Shown here piece by piece: positions 17,531-26,393 of a DNA stretch of 64,000 nt; position 1 is the first letter of the stretch; the number at the start of each line of letters is the position of its first letter. This stretch comes from Mycolicibacterium sp. P9-64. Lineage in GTDB: Bacteria; Actinomycetota; Actinomycetes; Mycobacteriales; Mycobacteriaceae. The DNA is taken from contig NZ_NPKO01000007.1 in assembly GCF_008329605.1 (NCBI RefSeq), positions 186,001 to 250,000 of the forward strand, read 5' to 3'. The notes under the pieces were generated by a model. That model made no database searches, was not told the origin of the DNA, and worked only from the letters and a program-made list of their open reading frames with translations. Made by a program: the position numbers and the translations under genes.

Positions 17531-18500
17531 GAGTCCCACCAGTCGAGCACCCGGATCCCATACAGCGTCAACCACTTCGACGGTGCACCAGCGGGCACGT
17601 CGACTTCGAACCACATGCGCCCTGGAAGGCGACCGGACTGCAGCCAGGTGCCGTCGGGCTGCCTTGCGGCACGGATCATGTCGATCGCCTCGGCCATCCG
17701 CGGGTCGGGGCGCACGCCGTCGTGCAGCCAAACCTGGCGGAAGTACTCGGCTGCGTTGAGCACGTCGAAGCCCCACCAGAAGGGGTAGCAGAATCGGTTC
17801 ACCCACGGCGCCACCGGCTCGCCCGTGGACAGTCGGCGAAACAGGTCGCGCTCCAGGAGGTACTCCTCGCCGGCACGCCTGGCAGTGTGCGTTGCGTCCG
17901 TGCCTCCGGTCGCAGCGTCGTAGGCGAGCAACCCCTTGAGCGAGTTGAGCGTCGAGTGATACGACGACCGCGTCGAGCCGTCTACCCATTCGCAGTTCCA
18001 GCCGCCGTCGGACTGGCGGTGTTCGACGAACCAGTCGACGATGGCCGTGATGTCGGCACCGAGCCACAACCCGTTCGCGACCGTCCAGGAGTTGATGCAG
18101 CAGTCCACCTCGCCACCCCAGTACGGCAGGTCCTCGTACTCCCAGCGCGAGTTCTCGGCCAGCAGTTCGGCGGTGCGGCGCTCGCGGAGGAGGGTGGGAT
18201 CGAGGCCCCACTCGCGGAGCAGGTTGAGCGACCACGTCGTCGCCGTCCACGGCTGCCCGGCGCCCTCAGCTCCCTCGGGGCCGTCGAAGTATCGAAGTCG
18301 GCGGGGAAGTACGCGCCGCCAGCCCACTGGCCATCCGAATCTTGGTGCGCGAGAAGGCGTTTGCCGAAACCTTTGGTCGCGACCCAGGCCCGGGTCGCCT
18401 CCCAGACCTCGTCGGGTTCCCGCGCCACGTCCCGCTCGACCTGCCAGCGCAGTGCCGGATCGGAATCCAGGAGCCACCCGGTCAGGGCGTCGTCCGCCAT
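17518..18500 (-). pseudogene. Squalene-cyclase/prenyltransferase-repeat-like gene, frameshifted
   Basis: Two overlapping minus-strand frames together give one protein. The first (from ATG 18500) reads MADDALTGWLLDSDPALRW ... QDSDGQWAGGAYFPADF; the second continues FDGPEGAEG ... QSDGGWNCEW ... QPDGTWLQSG to TGA at 17518. QxxDGxW segments are QW-like repeats of the terpene cyclase/prenyltransferase alpha-toroid fold. The span is 983 bp; an 8-bp tandem duplication at 18283-18298 breaks the frame, and removing one unit gives exactly 324 codons plus stop. Either a recent inactivation or a sequencing error. Enzyme function is unknown; no polyprenyl partner genes are adjacent. Confidence 0.8.
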
Positions 18501-18513
18501 GGGGCAGTGAAGG

Positions 18514-19353
18514 TTACGTGCCCGTATAGGTCACGGGGTCCGGCCGGAACCGGGTGCCGTCGTCGAGCGCGTTCAGCTGATCCATGTGCTCGGCGGCCAG
18601 CTCGAAGCCGAAGACGTCGAAGTTCTCTGCAATGCGCTCGGCGGACGACGAGCGCGAGATGACGGAGTTGCCAAGCTGCAGGCTCCACCGGATCAGCACC
18701 TGCGCGGCGGACTTGCCGTACTCGCCGGCGACCGACTGAACGGTCGTGTTCTCCAACAGCTTGCCCACGCCGAGCGGCCCGTACGCCTGGGTCACGATGT
18801 CTCGCTCGGCGTTGACCGCCCGCAGCGCGGACTGATTGAGCAGCGGATGCAACTCGATCTGGTTGACCGCGGGCACGAAGAACGTCAGATCGACGATGTT
18901 CTCCAGGTCGTCTGCGGTGAAGTTGGCGACGCCGATGGACTTGGCGCGGCCGTCTTCCTTCTCCTTCATGATCCCGCCCCAGCTGTGGACGTACCTGCCG
19001 GCGTCGCCGCCCGGCCAGTGGATCAGGTACAGATCGACGTAGTCCATGCCCAAGCGCTCCAGGCTGGCCTTGCATGCGTCCTGCGCCTTCGTGAAGCCCT
19101 GATCCTCGGTGGCCAGCTTCGTGGTCACGAAGATCTCGGCGCGCGGAATCCCCGACGCGTTGACGGCCCGGCCGACCGCCGCCTCGTTGCCGTAGGCCGC
19201 CGCGGTGTCGATCAGGCGGATGCCGATCTCGAGGGCGGCGGAGACGGCATGTTCGGCCTGCGCGTCGGTCAGCTCACCGACGCCGATCCCGAGAGCGGGG
19301 ATCGTGTTCTCGTCGTTGAGGGAGATATTGGGGATAGCAGCCGCCGAAGTCAT
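18514..19353 (-). CDS. Aldo/keto reductase 1
   Basis: 279-residue NADPH-dependent TIM-barrel reductase. Catalytic tetrad visible: Asp in LIDTAAAYGNE with Tyr in the same segment, Lys in FVTTKLA and His in YLIHWP. The C-terminal NADP phosphate site reads SRSSSAERIAENF, where the usual lysine of IPKS is Arg, a change seen near the cofactor phosphate pocket. ATG start with AGGTGA upstream, 5 nt after the end of the second aldo/keto reductase; a tandem duplicate of it with a different cofactor loop. Confidence 0.9.
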   Translation of the reverse strand: MTSAAAIPNISLNDENTIPALGIGVGELTDAQAEHAVSAALEIGIRLIDTAAAYGNEAAVGRAVNASGIPRAEIFVTTKLATEDQGFTKAQDACKASLERLGMDYVDLYLIHWPGGDAGRYVHSWGGIMKEKEDGRAKSIGVANFTADDLENIVDLTFFVPAVNQIELHPLLNQSALRAVNAERDIVTQAYGPLGVGKLLENTTVQSVAGEYGKSAAQVLIRWSLQLGNSVISRSSSAERIAENFDVFGFELAAEHMDQLNALDDGTRFRPDPVTYTGT

Positions 19354-19358
19354 GTCAC

Positions 19359-20207
19359 CTAACCTGTGAAGTTGAAAGTTCGTGGATCGGGTCCCAGTCG
19401 GGTGCCGTCCTCGAGCGAGGCGATGGACGCCATGTCCTTCTCGCTCAGTTCGAAGTCGAACACGTCGAAGTTACTCACGATCCGTTCGGGGTTCACCGAT
19501 TTCGGGATGACGATATTACCGAGCTGGATGTGCCACCTAATCAGCACCTGCGCTGGTGTTTTGCCGTGGGCATCGGCGAGCGTCACGATGGCCGGGTTCT
19601 CCAGTAGTGAGCCCTGACCCAGCGGACTCCACGCCTCGGTAGCTATTCCGAGCCTGGCGTGCAATTCGCGCAACTCGCGCTGCGGCAGAAGGGGATGCAG
19701 CTCGATCTGATTGACCGTCGGGACGATTCCCGTGGCGTCGATCAGGATGTTCAGGTGCTCGGGCGCGAAGTTGCTGACCCCGATGGAGCGCACGCGACCC
19801 TGATCGCGCAGGTGTGCGAACGCCTTGAACGTGTCGACGTAGGAGTTCGCCTTCGGCATCGGCCAGTGGATGAGGTACAGGTCGAGCTCGTCGACGCCCA
19901 GTTTCTCGAGGCTGACGTCGAACGCCTTCAACGTCTTGTCGTAGCCCTGCTCGGCGTTCCACAGCTTGGTGACCAGGAAGACGTCCGAACGCGCGATGCC
20001 CTCATCGGCGGCCCTGCTCAGAGCCCGTCCGACCTCGGCCTCGTTGCCGTACGCTGCGGCGGTATCGACGTGTCGGTAGCCCGCCGTCAGCGCCGCGCCG
20101 ACGGCCCGTTCGGTTTCGTCGGGGGGTGTCTGCCAGACGCCCAAGCCGATGGCGGGTATTGAATTGCCGTCGTTGAGGAGAACCGAGGGAGTTGAGGGAC
20201 TAGCCAT
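19359..20207 (-). CDS. Aldo/keto reductase 2 (Rv2971-like)
   Basis: 282 residues; closer to the single mycobacterial reductase found beside lipN in M. tuberculosis. Tetrad residues lie in DTAAAYGNE, LVTKLWN and YLIHWPMPK; the cofactor loop has the standard IPKSVNPERI. Reduces carbonyls such as reactive aldehydes in mycobacterial homologues. Its ATG (complement of CAT 20205-20207) overlaps the ATG of divergent lipN (20206-20208), so the promoter of each gene must lie inside the other. First gene of a two-gene unit with reductase 1. Confidence 0.9.
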   Translation of the reverse strand: MASPSTPSVLLNDGNSIPAIGLGVWQTPPDETERAVGAALTAGYRHVDTAAAYGNEAEVGRALSRAADEGIARSDVFLVTKLWNAEQGYDKTLKAFDVSLEKLGVDELDLYLIHWPMPKANSYVDTFKAFAHLRDQGRVRSIGVSNFAPEHLNILIDATGIVPTVNQIELHPLLPQRELRELHARLGIATEAWSPLGQGSLLENPAIVTLADAHGKTPAQVLIRWHIQLGNIVIPKSVNPERIVSNFDVFDFELSEKDMASIASLEDGTRLGPDPRTFNFTG

Positions 20208-21345
20208 GACGAAGAGTCTGCCAGCCGAGGCTGCGCGTACGGGATCGCCGCTGCCGACACCCCATCAGGAGACAGCGCGGCCCAGCAGGGCCCGCACGGT
20301 CGTGGTCGACGCCGCCAGCCGCGTCGTGCTGCGCTCGTTGCCGAAGATCCCCAAACCCGTCAAGCGTCTGTTGGCGGGCCGACGATCGATCACGATCGAC
20401 GGCAATACCCTGGACACCACGCTGCAGCTCATGCTGGCTGCGCAACGCTCCGCGGGCGTCGACGGGCTGGTCGCCAGCAGCGACATTTCGGTCGCGCGCA
20501 CGGAGTTGCGCAAACTGGCCGCCATGGTCGACGCGGACATCGCCGTCGGCGTGAAGAACCTGTCGATACCCGGTCCGGCCGGGGCGATCCGCGCACGTCA
20601 CTACACGCCGGTCAACACGCGCGGAACCGAGCCGCTGCTGGTCTTCTTCCACGGCGGCGGTTTCGTCCTCGGAGACCTCGACACCCACGACGGGCTGTGC
20701 CGACTGCTCTGCCGCGACGCCGGTGTGCACGTACTGTCCATCGACTACCGCCTCGCTCCCGAACACAAGGCGCCTGCCGCGGGGGAGGACTGCTACGCGG
20801 CGTACCGATGGGCGCTGGAGCACGCGGCCGAACTCGGCGCCGACCCCGCGCGGGTCGCGGTGGGTGGCGACAGCGCTGGCGGCAACCTCGCCGCCGTGGT
20901 CTCGCTGCAGGCGCGTAACGACGGCGTGCAGTTGCCCGCGCTGCAGCTGCTGATCTACCCCGTCACCGACCTCAACTCCGAGACTCGCTCCAAGACGCTG
21001 TTCGCCGACGGCTTCTTCCTGACCAAGAAGGACATGGACTGGTTCCATGTCCAGTACTTGGGGGGCGCGGCGATCGCCGAGGACGACCCGCAGGTGGCGC
21101 CGCTGCTCGCCGAGGACCTCTCGGGCCTCCCGCCGGCGCTGCTGCTCACCGGCGGTTTCGATCCGTTGCGCGACGAGGGCAATCAATATGCCGACAGGCT
21201 GGCCGCGGCCGGGGTGACCGTCGACCACCGGCAGTACGGATCGCTCGTCCACGGGTTCACGAACTTCTTCCCACTCGGCGGCGGCAGCGCGACCGCGACG
21301 GCCGACATGGTGTCGGCAGTGAAGGCACACCTGAGCCGCGCCTGA
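20206..21345 (+). CDS. lipN: Alpha/beta-hydrolase esterase LipN (HSL family)
   Basis: 379 residues. Hormone-sensitive-lipase family: oxyanion motif HGGGFV, nucleophile elbow GDSAGGN, Asp in GGFDPLRDEG and His in SLVHGFTNF. The start MTKSLP fits mycobacterial LipN; an upstream in-frame ATG at 20149 would lie deeper in the divergent gene. LipN homologues hydrolyse short-chain esters in the cytosol. No membrane or signal segment seen. Confidence 0.9.
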   Translation: MTKSLPAEAARTGSPLPTPHQETARPSRARTVVVDAASRVVLRSLPKIPKPVKRLLAGRRSITIDGNTLDTTLQLMLAAQRSAGVDGLVASSDISVARTELRKLAAMVDADIAVGVKNLSIPGPAGAIRARHYTPVNTRGTEPLLVFFHGGGFVLGDLDTHDGLCRLLCRDAGVHVLSIDYRLAPEHKAPAAGEDCYAAYRWALEHAAELGADPARVAVGGDSAGGNLAAVVSLQARNDGVQLPALQLLIYPVTDLNSETRSKTLFADGFFLTKKDMDWFHVQYLGGAAIAEDDPQVAPLLAEDLSGLPPALLLTGGFDPLRDEGNQYADRLAAAGVTVDHRQYGSLVHGFTNFFPLGGGSATATADMVSAVKAHLSRA

Positions 21346-21365
21346 GAGAGCGCGAACCGCGCCGG

Positions 21366-21371
21366 TACCCT
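21366..21371 (+). promoter_or_regulatory. -10 hexamer for leaderless dsbA-like transcript
   Basis: TACCCT (TANNNT) ends 7 nt before the GTG at 21379, placing the start point at or next to the start codon. No Shine-Dalgarno sequence precedes this GTG. Inferred leaderless mRNA. Confidence 0.45.
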
Positions 21372-21378
21372 TGTCCGC

Positions 21379-22296
21379 GTGGCCACGAAACCCAAGAAGA
21401 ACGCCAGTTACGACCTGAGGGCCGCCGATCGCCGGCGCAACCTATTCATCCAGATCGGGCTCACCGCAGTCGTGGTGGTGTTCGCCGTGGCATTGGTGCT
21501 CTACATCGTGATGTCGGGCGACAAGAAGCCGACCGGTGGCGAGGCGAAGTCGATCCGCGTGGCCTCGAGCAAGTTGATCACCAAGGAGGGCACCACGGAG
21601 CCCAAGGCCGTGGTGTCGCTGTACGAGGACTTCCTCTGCCCGGTGTGTGGCCGCTTCGAGCAAACGTTCGGCAACACGATCACCCAGCTGATCGAGAGCG
21701 GTGCCATCGCCGCCGACTACTACATGGTCGCGATCCTGGACCGACCTGCCAACCAGAACTACTCGTCACGGTCCGGCGCCGCCGCGTACTGCGTTGCCGA
21801 CGAAGACACCACCCCCGACAAGCAGGCATTCCGCCGGTTCCACGCGGCGATGTACGCCCAGCAGCCCAGCGAGACCGGAACGGTGTTCCCCACCAACACA
21901 CAACTCATCGAGACCGCGCGCCAGGCCGGCGTCGTCGGCAAGGTGCCCGACTGCATCAACAGCGGCCGCAACGTCGACATGGTCGACGGTCTCGCTCAGG
22001 CGACGAAGGTGAACGCCACCCCGACGGTGCGGATCAACGGCGAGGACTACCAGTACTCCACGCCCGACGCGCTGGTCGCCAAGATCAAGGAGATCGTCGG
22101 TGACGTGCCAGGCCTGACGTCGGCGCCGCCCGCCAACGTCCCGCCACAGGTCGGCGGACCAGGGGCGGTCGCACCCGGCTCGCCTGGTGCGCCAGGGGTC
22201 CCCGCACCCGGTGCGCCGGAAGCATCTGCACCCGCGCAACCCGGCGCCCCGGCTGCTCCGGCGGCACCCGCTCCGGCAGGCGCACCGACGCCGTGA
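21379..22296 (+). CDS. DsbA-like membrane-anchored thiol oxidoreductase
   Basis: 305 residues. Short cytosolic N-terminus, one transmembrane helix (about 25-46), then an extracytoplasmic thioredoxin-4 domain with active site CPVC in DFLCPVCGRFEQ and the cis-Pro loop NATPTVRING. The last 60 residues are a Pro/Ala/Gly-rich tail that may span the cell wall. It introduces disulfides into exported proteins and is reoxidised by a VKOR partner, which is the next gene: the stop and GTG start overlap (GTGA). Equivalent to Rv2969c. Confidence 0.92.
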   Translation: MATKPKKNASYDLRAADRRRNLFIQIGLTAVVVVFAVALVLYIVMSGDKKPTGGEAKSIRVASSKLITKEGTTEPKAVVSLYEDFLCPVCGRFEQTFGNTITQLIESGAIAADYYMVAILDRPANQNYSSRSGAAAYCVADEDTTPDKQAFRRFHAAMYAQQPSETGTVFPTNTQLIETARQAGVVGKVPDCINSGRNVDMVDGLAQATKVNATPTVRINGEDYQYSTPDALVAKIKEIVGDVPGLTSAPPANVPPQVGGPGAVAPGSPGAPGVPAPGAPEASAPAQPGAPAAPAAPAPAGAPTP

Positions 22297-22928
22297 CCGA
22301 CGCCGTGGCCAACACCGAAGCCGAATCGGGGCCGTCGACCGACCAGTCGGACGACCGGCAGGCGGGCGGCGTGCCCACCCTCAGCGCAGTCTGGGTGCTC
22401 ATCGCCGGTGTCGTCGGTCTTGCCGCGGCATTCACGTTGACCATCGAGAAGATCAAGCTCCTCGAAGACCCTGCCTACGTCCCGTCCTGCAGCATCAACC
22501 CGGTGCTGTCCTGCGGTTCGGTGATGGCGACGCCGCAGGCCGCGGCGTTCGGGTTCCCCAACCCGCTGATCGGCGTCGTGGCGTTTTCCGTCGTGGTGGT
22601 CAGCGGTGTGCTTGCGGTCGCGAAAGTGCCACTGCCGCGGTGGTATTGGACTGGGCTTGCGGTGGGCACGGCGCTCGGCGCCGTCTTCATCCACTGGCTG
22701 ATCTACCAAAGCCTCTACACCATCGGCGCGCTGTGCCCGTACTGCATGGTGGTCTGGGCCGTGACGATTCCGCTGCTGGTGGTGGTGGCTTCGGTGGCTG
22801 CGGCCCCCACGTCGGGCGTGGTACGCGCACTTCACCAGTGGCGATGGTCGCTCGTGGCCCTGTGGTTCACCGGGCTGATCCTGCTGATCTTGGTCCGTTT
22901 TTGGGAATACTGGTCGACGCTCATCTGA
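22293..22928 (+). CDS. Vitamin K epoxide reductase family protein (DsbA-oxidising)
   Basis: 211-residue membrane protein with four to five helices. The active-site pair is CPYC in GALCPYCMVVW; the loop pair is in PSCSINPVLSCGSVM, with the conserved Ser/Asn around it. Reoxidises DsbA using menaquinone, completing disulfide-bond formation in mycobacteria, which lack DsbB. GTG start coupled to the dsbA-like stop. Equivalent to Rv2968c. Confidence 0.95.
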   Translation: MTDAVANTEAESGPSTDQSDDRQAGGVPTLSAVWVLIAGVVGLAAAFTLTIEKIKLLEDPAYVPSCSINPVLSCGSVMATPQAAAFGFPNPLIGVVAFSVVVVSGVLAVAKVPLPRWYWTGLAVGTALGAVFIHWLIYQSLYTIGALCPYCMVVWAVTIPLLVVVASVAAAPTSGVVRALHQWRWSLVALWFTGLILLILVRFWEYWSTLI

Positions 22929-22960
22929 ACGAAGAGGGTCTTGGCGAGGAGGTTAAAGTA

Positions 22961-22999
22961 ATGCGTGATCTCCAAACTCCTGGTCGCCAACCGCGGTGA
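22961..22999 (+). other. Short ORF (12 codons) overlapping the pyc start out of frame
   Basis: ATG 22961 lies 8 nt after AGGAGG (22947-22952), the best spacing, and opens a frame ending at TGA 22999 (MRDLQTPGRQPR). The pyc GTG at 22965 is 12 nt from the same ribosome site and in another frame. The pyc start is fixed by the conserved KLLVANRGEIAIRAF beginning. The short frame could compete for initiation or be chance. Confidence 0.35.
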
Positions 23000-25900
23000 G
23001 ATAGCGATCCGCGCATTCCGCGCCGCTTACGAGATGAGCATCTCGACGGTTGCGGTGTACGCCTTCGAGGACCGCAACTCCTCGCACCGGCTGAAAGCCG
23101 ACGAGTCCTATCAGATCGGTGAGAAGGGCCGCCCGGTCCGCGCCTACCTCTCGGTCTCCGAGATCATCCGCGTTGCGCAGCATGCGGGCGCCGACGCCGT
23201 CTACCCGGGTTACGGATTCCTTTCGGAGAACCCCGAATTGGCCGCCGCGTGCGCCGAGGCGGGCATCACGTTCGTCGGTCCCGGCGCCCATGTGCTGGAG
23301 CTGACCGGCAACAAGGCGCGTGCGATCGCCGCGGCGAAGGAAGCCGGTCTTCCGGTGCTCGCATCGTCTGAGCCGTCGGCGTCGGTGGACGAGCTCGTCG
23401 GCGTAGCGGCGAACATGCAGTTCCCATTGTTCGTGAAGGCGGTCTCGGGCGGAGGCGGCCGCGGCATGCGACGGGTGGCCGAGCCCGAGGCGCTTGCCGA
23501 GGCGATCGAGGCGGCCAGCCGTGAAGCCGAGTCGGCGTTCGGTGATCCGACGGTCTACCTCGAACAGGCCGTGGTGAACCCGCGCCACATCGAGGTGCAG
23601 ATCCTTGCCGACGGCGCGGGCAACGTCATTCACCTGTTCGAGCGCGACTGCAGCGTGCAGCGCCGGCACCAGAAGGTGATCGAGCTTGCGCCCGCACCGA
23701 ACCTGCCCGCCGAGTTGCGGGACCGCATGTGCGCCGACGCCGTCGCGTTCGCCAAGCAGATCGACTACAGCTGCGCAGGCACGGTGGAGTTCCTGCTCGA
23801 CGAGCGCGGCGACCACGTGTTCATCGAGATGAACCCCCGCATCCAGGTCGAGCACACCGTCACCGAAGAGATCACCGACGTCGACTTGGTGGCCAGCCAG
23901 CTGCGCATCGCCGCGGGGGAGACCCTCGCCGACCTCGGCCTCGGCCAGGACTCGGTGCAGATGCGTGGTGCCGCCATGCAGTGCCGCATCACCACGGAGG
24001 ACCCCGGCAACGGCTTCCGGCCCGACACCGGCCGGATCACCGGGTACCGCTCACCGGGCGGCGCGGGCATCCGGCTGGACGGCGGCACGAACCTCGGCGC
24101 GGAGATCGGTGCGCACTTCGACTCGATGCTGGTGAAGCTGACGTGCCGCGGTCGGGACTTCACCACCGCGGCGACGCGTGCCCGCCGCGGGTTGGCGGAG
24201 TTCCGGATCCGTGGGGTGTCGACCAACATCCCGTTCCTGCAGGCCGTCGTCGACGACCCAGACTTTCGGGCAGGTCGGGTCACGACGTCGTTCATCGACG
24301 AGCGGCCGCATCTGCTCACCGCGCACATTCCGGCCGATCGCGGCACGAAGATGCTCAACTACCTCGCCGAAGTCACCGTCAACACGCCCTACGGCGGTCA
24401 GACGAGGGTGTATCCGCAGGACAAGCTGCCCCCGCTCGATCTGCAGACGACGCCGAAGCCCGGAAGCAAGCAGCGCCTGACCGAGCTGGGTCCCGAGGGC
24501 TTCGCGACGTGGCTACGTGACTCGCCTACCGTTGGCCTGACCGACACCACGTTCCGCGACGCGCATCAGTCGCTGCTCGCCACCAGGGTCCGTACGTCGG
24601 GCCTTCTCTTGGTCGCGCCGTACGTCGCACGGATGATGCCGGAGCTGCTGTCCATCGAGTGTTGGGGCGGCGCGACTTACGATGTGGCGCTTCGGTTCCT
24701 GAAGGAAGACCCGTGGGAGCGGCTGGCCGCCCTTCGCGAGGCGGTACCCAACATCTGCCTGCAGATGCTGCTGCGTGGCCGCAACACCGTCGGCTACACC
24801 CCGTACCCGGAGACCGTCACCAAGGCGTTCGTCGAGGAGGCCACCGCGACGGGCATCGACGTCTACCGCATCTTCGACGCGCTCAACAACGTCGATTCGA
24901 TGCGGCCCGCGATCGACGCGGTGCGCGAAACCGGTTCGGCGATCGCCGAAGTCGCCATGAGCTACACCGGCGACCTATCCGACCCCGGTGAGACGCTCTA
25001 CACGCTGGACTACTACCTCAAGCTGGCCGAGCAGATCGTCGACGCGGGCGCCCACGTGCTGGCGATCAAGGACATGGCGGGCCTGCTGCGCCCGCCTGCG
25101 GCGGCAACGTTGGTCGCGGCGCTGCGCAGTCGCTTCGATCTGCCCGTGCACGTGCACACCCACGACACTCCCGGCGGGCAGCTGGCCACCTACACCGCGG
25201 CGTGGCAGGCAGGCGCCAGCGCCGTCGACGGTGCCGCAGCACCGCTGGCGGGAACCACCAGCCAGCCCGCGCTGAGCTCAATCGTGGCAGCGGCAGCGCA
25301 CACCACGTACGACACCGGACTGTCGCTGCGGGCCATCTGCGATCTCGAGCCGTACTGGGAATCGCTGCGAAAGGTGTACGCGCCCTTCGATGTTGCGGCG
25401 TCCGGCCCGTCGGCTCCCACCGGCAGGGTGTACTCCCACGAGATTCCCGGCGGTCAGTTGTCGAACCTGCGGCAGCAGGCCATCGCGCTCGGGATGGGGA
25501 ACCGGTTCGAGGACGTCGAGAACGCCTATGCCGGCGCCGACCGCATACTCGGTCACCTGGTGAAGGTCACGCCGTCGTCCAAGGTCGTCGGAGACCTCGC
25601 GCTGGCCCTCGTCGGCGCGGGTGCGACGGCCGACGAGTTCGCGGCCGACCCGGCCCGGTTCGACATTCCGGAGTCCGTGATCGGCTTCCTCCGTGGTGAA
25701 TTGGGTGATCCACCTGGCGGATGGCCAGAGCCCCTGCGCACCAAGGCGCTGGCCGGGCGTGCGCCTGCCAAGCCGACGAAGGTCCTGACCGTCGAGGACG
25801 AAGCGGCTCTCACCGAACCGGGCAGATCCCGTCAGGCGACGCTCAACCGGTTGCTATTCCCCGGTCCGACAAAGGAATTCGAGGCGCACCGCGAGATCTA

Positions 25901-26393
25901 CGGTGACACGTCGCGGCTGAGTGCCAACCAGTTCTACTATGGGCTGCGGCACGGCGACGAGCACCGCATCCAGATCGACAAGGGCGTCGACCTCATCATC
26001 GGGCTCGAGGCGATCTCCGATGCCGACGAACGCGGCATGCGCACGGTCATGTGCATCATCAACGGCCAACTCCGGCCGGTCGTGGTGCGCGACCGCAGCA
26101 TCGCGGTCGACGTCCCCGTCGCCGAAAAGGCCGACAAAGCCCACCCGGATCACGTCGCCGCACCGTTCGCAGGCGTCGTCACCGTCAACGTGGCCGCTGA
26201 CGAGAAGGTGACTGCGGGCCAGACCATCGCCACCATCGAGGCCATGAAGATGGAGGCGGCCATCACTGCACCCAAGGCGGGAACCGTCGCGCGGGTGGCC
26301 GTTTCGGCGACCGCTCAGGTCGAGGGCGGTGACCTCCTCGTGGTGGTCGTCGATTCGGCGGGGGAGAGCGAAGCGACCGGGGGTTCAGTCTGA
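22965..26393 (+). CDS. pyc: Pyruvate carboxylase
   Basis: 1142-residue biotin enzyme that carboxylates pyruvate to oxaloacetate (anaplerosis, gluconeogenesis). Order: biotin carboxylase domain (about 1-450; KLLVANRGEIAIRAF, ATP-grasp loop SGGGGRGMRRV, EMNPRIQVEHTVTEE); carboxyltransferase domain (about 535-830; TDTTFRDAHQSLLATR, metal-site HVHTHDTPGG); and C-terminal biotinyl domain with the biotinylated Lys in IEAMKMEAAI. GTG start. The extreme C-terminus GESEATGGSV is encoded by a copy of the dispersed repeat. Preceded by lipN-VKOR genes and followed by overlapping rsmD, as in M. tuberculosis. Confidence 0.97.
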   Translation: MISKLLVANRGEIAIRAFRAAYEMSISTVAVYAFEDRNSSHRLKADESYQIGEKGRPVRAYLSVSEIIRVAQHAGADAVYPGYGFLSENPELAAACAEAGITFVGPGAHVLELTGNKARAIAAAKEAGLPVLASSEPSASVDELVGVAANMQFPLFVKAVSGGGGRGMRRVAEPEALAEAIEAASREAESAFGDPTVYLEQAVVNPRHIEVQILADGAGNVIHLFERDCSVQRRHQKVIELAPAPNLPAELRDRMCADAVAFAKQIDYSCAGTVEFLLDERGDHVFIEMNPRIQVEHTVTEEITDVDLVASQLRIAAGETLADLGLGQDSVQMRGAAMQCRITTEDPGNGFRPDTGRITGYRSPGGAGIRLDGGTNLGAEIGAHFDSMLVKLTCRGRDFTTAATRARRGLAEFRIRGVSTNIPFLQAVVDDPDFRAGRVTTSFIDERPHLLTAHIPADRGTKMLNYLAEVTVNTPYGGQTRVYPQDKLPPLDLQTTPKPGSKQRLTELGPEGFATWLRDSPTVGLTDTTFRDAHQSLLATRVRTSGLLLVAPYVARMMPELLSIECWGGATYDVALRFLKEDPWERLAALREAVPNICLQMLLRGRNTVGYTPYPETVTKAFVEEATATGIDVYRIFDALNNVDSMRPAIDAVRETGSAIAEVAMSYTGDLSDPGETLYTLDYYLKLAEQIVDAGAHVLAIKDMAGLLRPPAAATLVAALRSRFDLPVHVHTHDTPGGQLATYTAAWQAGASAVDGAAAPLAGTTSQPALSSIVAAAAHTTYDTGLSLRAICDLEPYWESLRKVYAPFDVAASGPSAPTGRVYSHEIPGGQLSNLRQQAIALGMGNRFEDVENAYAGADRILGHLVKVTPSSKVVGDLALALVGAGATADEFAADPARFDIPESVIGFLRGELGDPPGGWPEPLRTKALAGRAPAKPTKVLTVEDEAALTEPGRSRQATLNRLLFPGPTKEFEAHREIYGDTSRLSANQFYYGLRHGDEHRIQIDKGVDLIIGLEAISDADERGMRTVMCIINGQLRPVVVRDRSIAVDVPVAEKADKAHPDHVAAPFAGVVTVNVAADEKVTAGQTIATIEAMKMEAAITAPKAGTVARVAVSATAQVEGGDLLVVVVDSAGESEATGGSV
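26360..26383 (+). repeat. Dispersed repeat core at the pyc 3' end
   Basis: A block of 24 bp, G5-AGAGCGAAGCGACC-G5, supplies the final codons of pyc and a G-rich stretch 6 nt before the probable rsmD start. The copy at 34997-35021 matches it apart from one inserted T. Confidence 0.6.
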
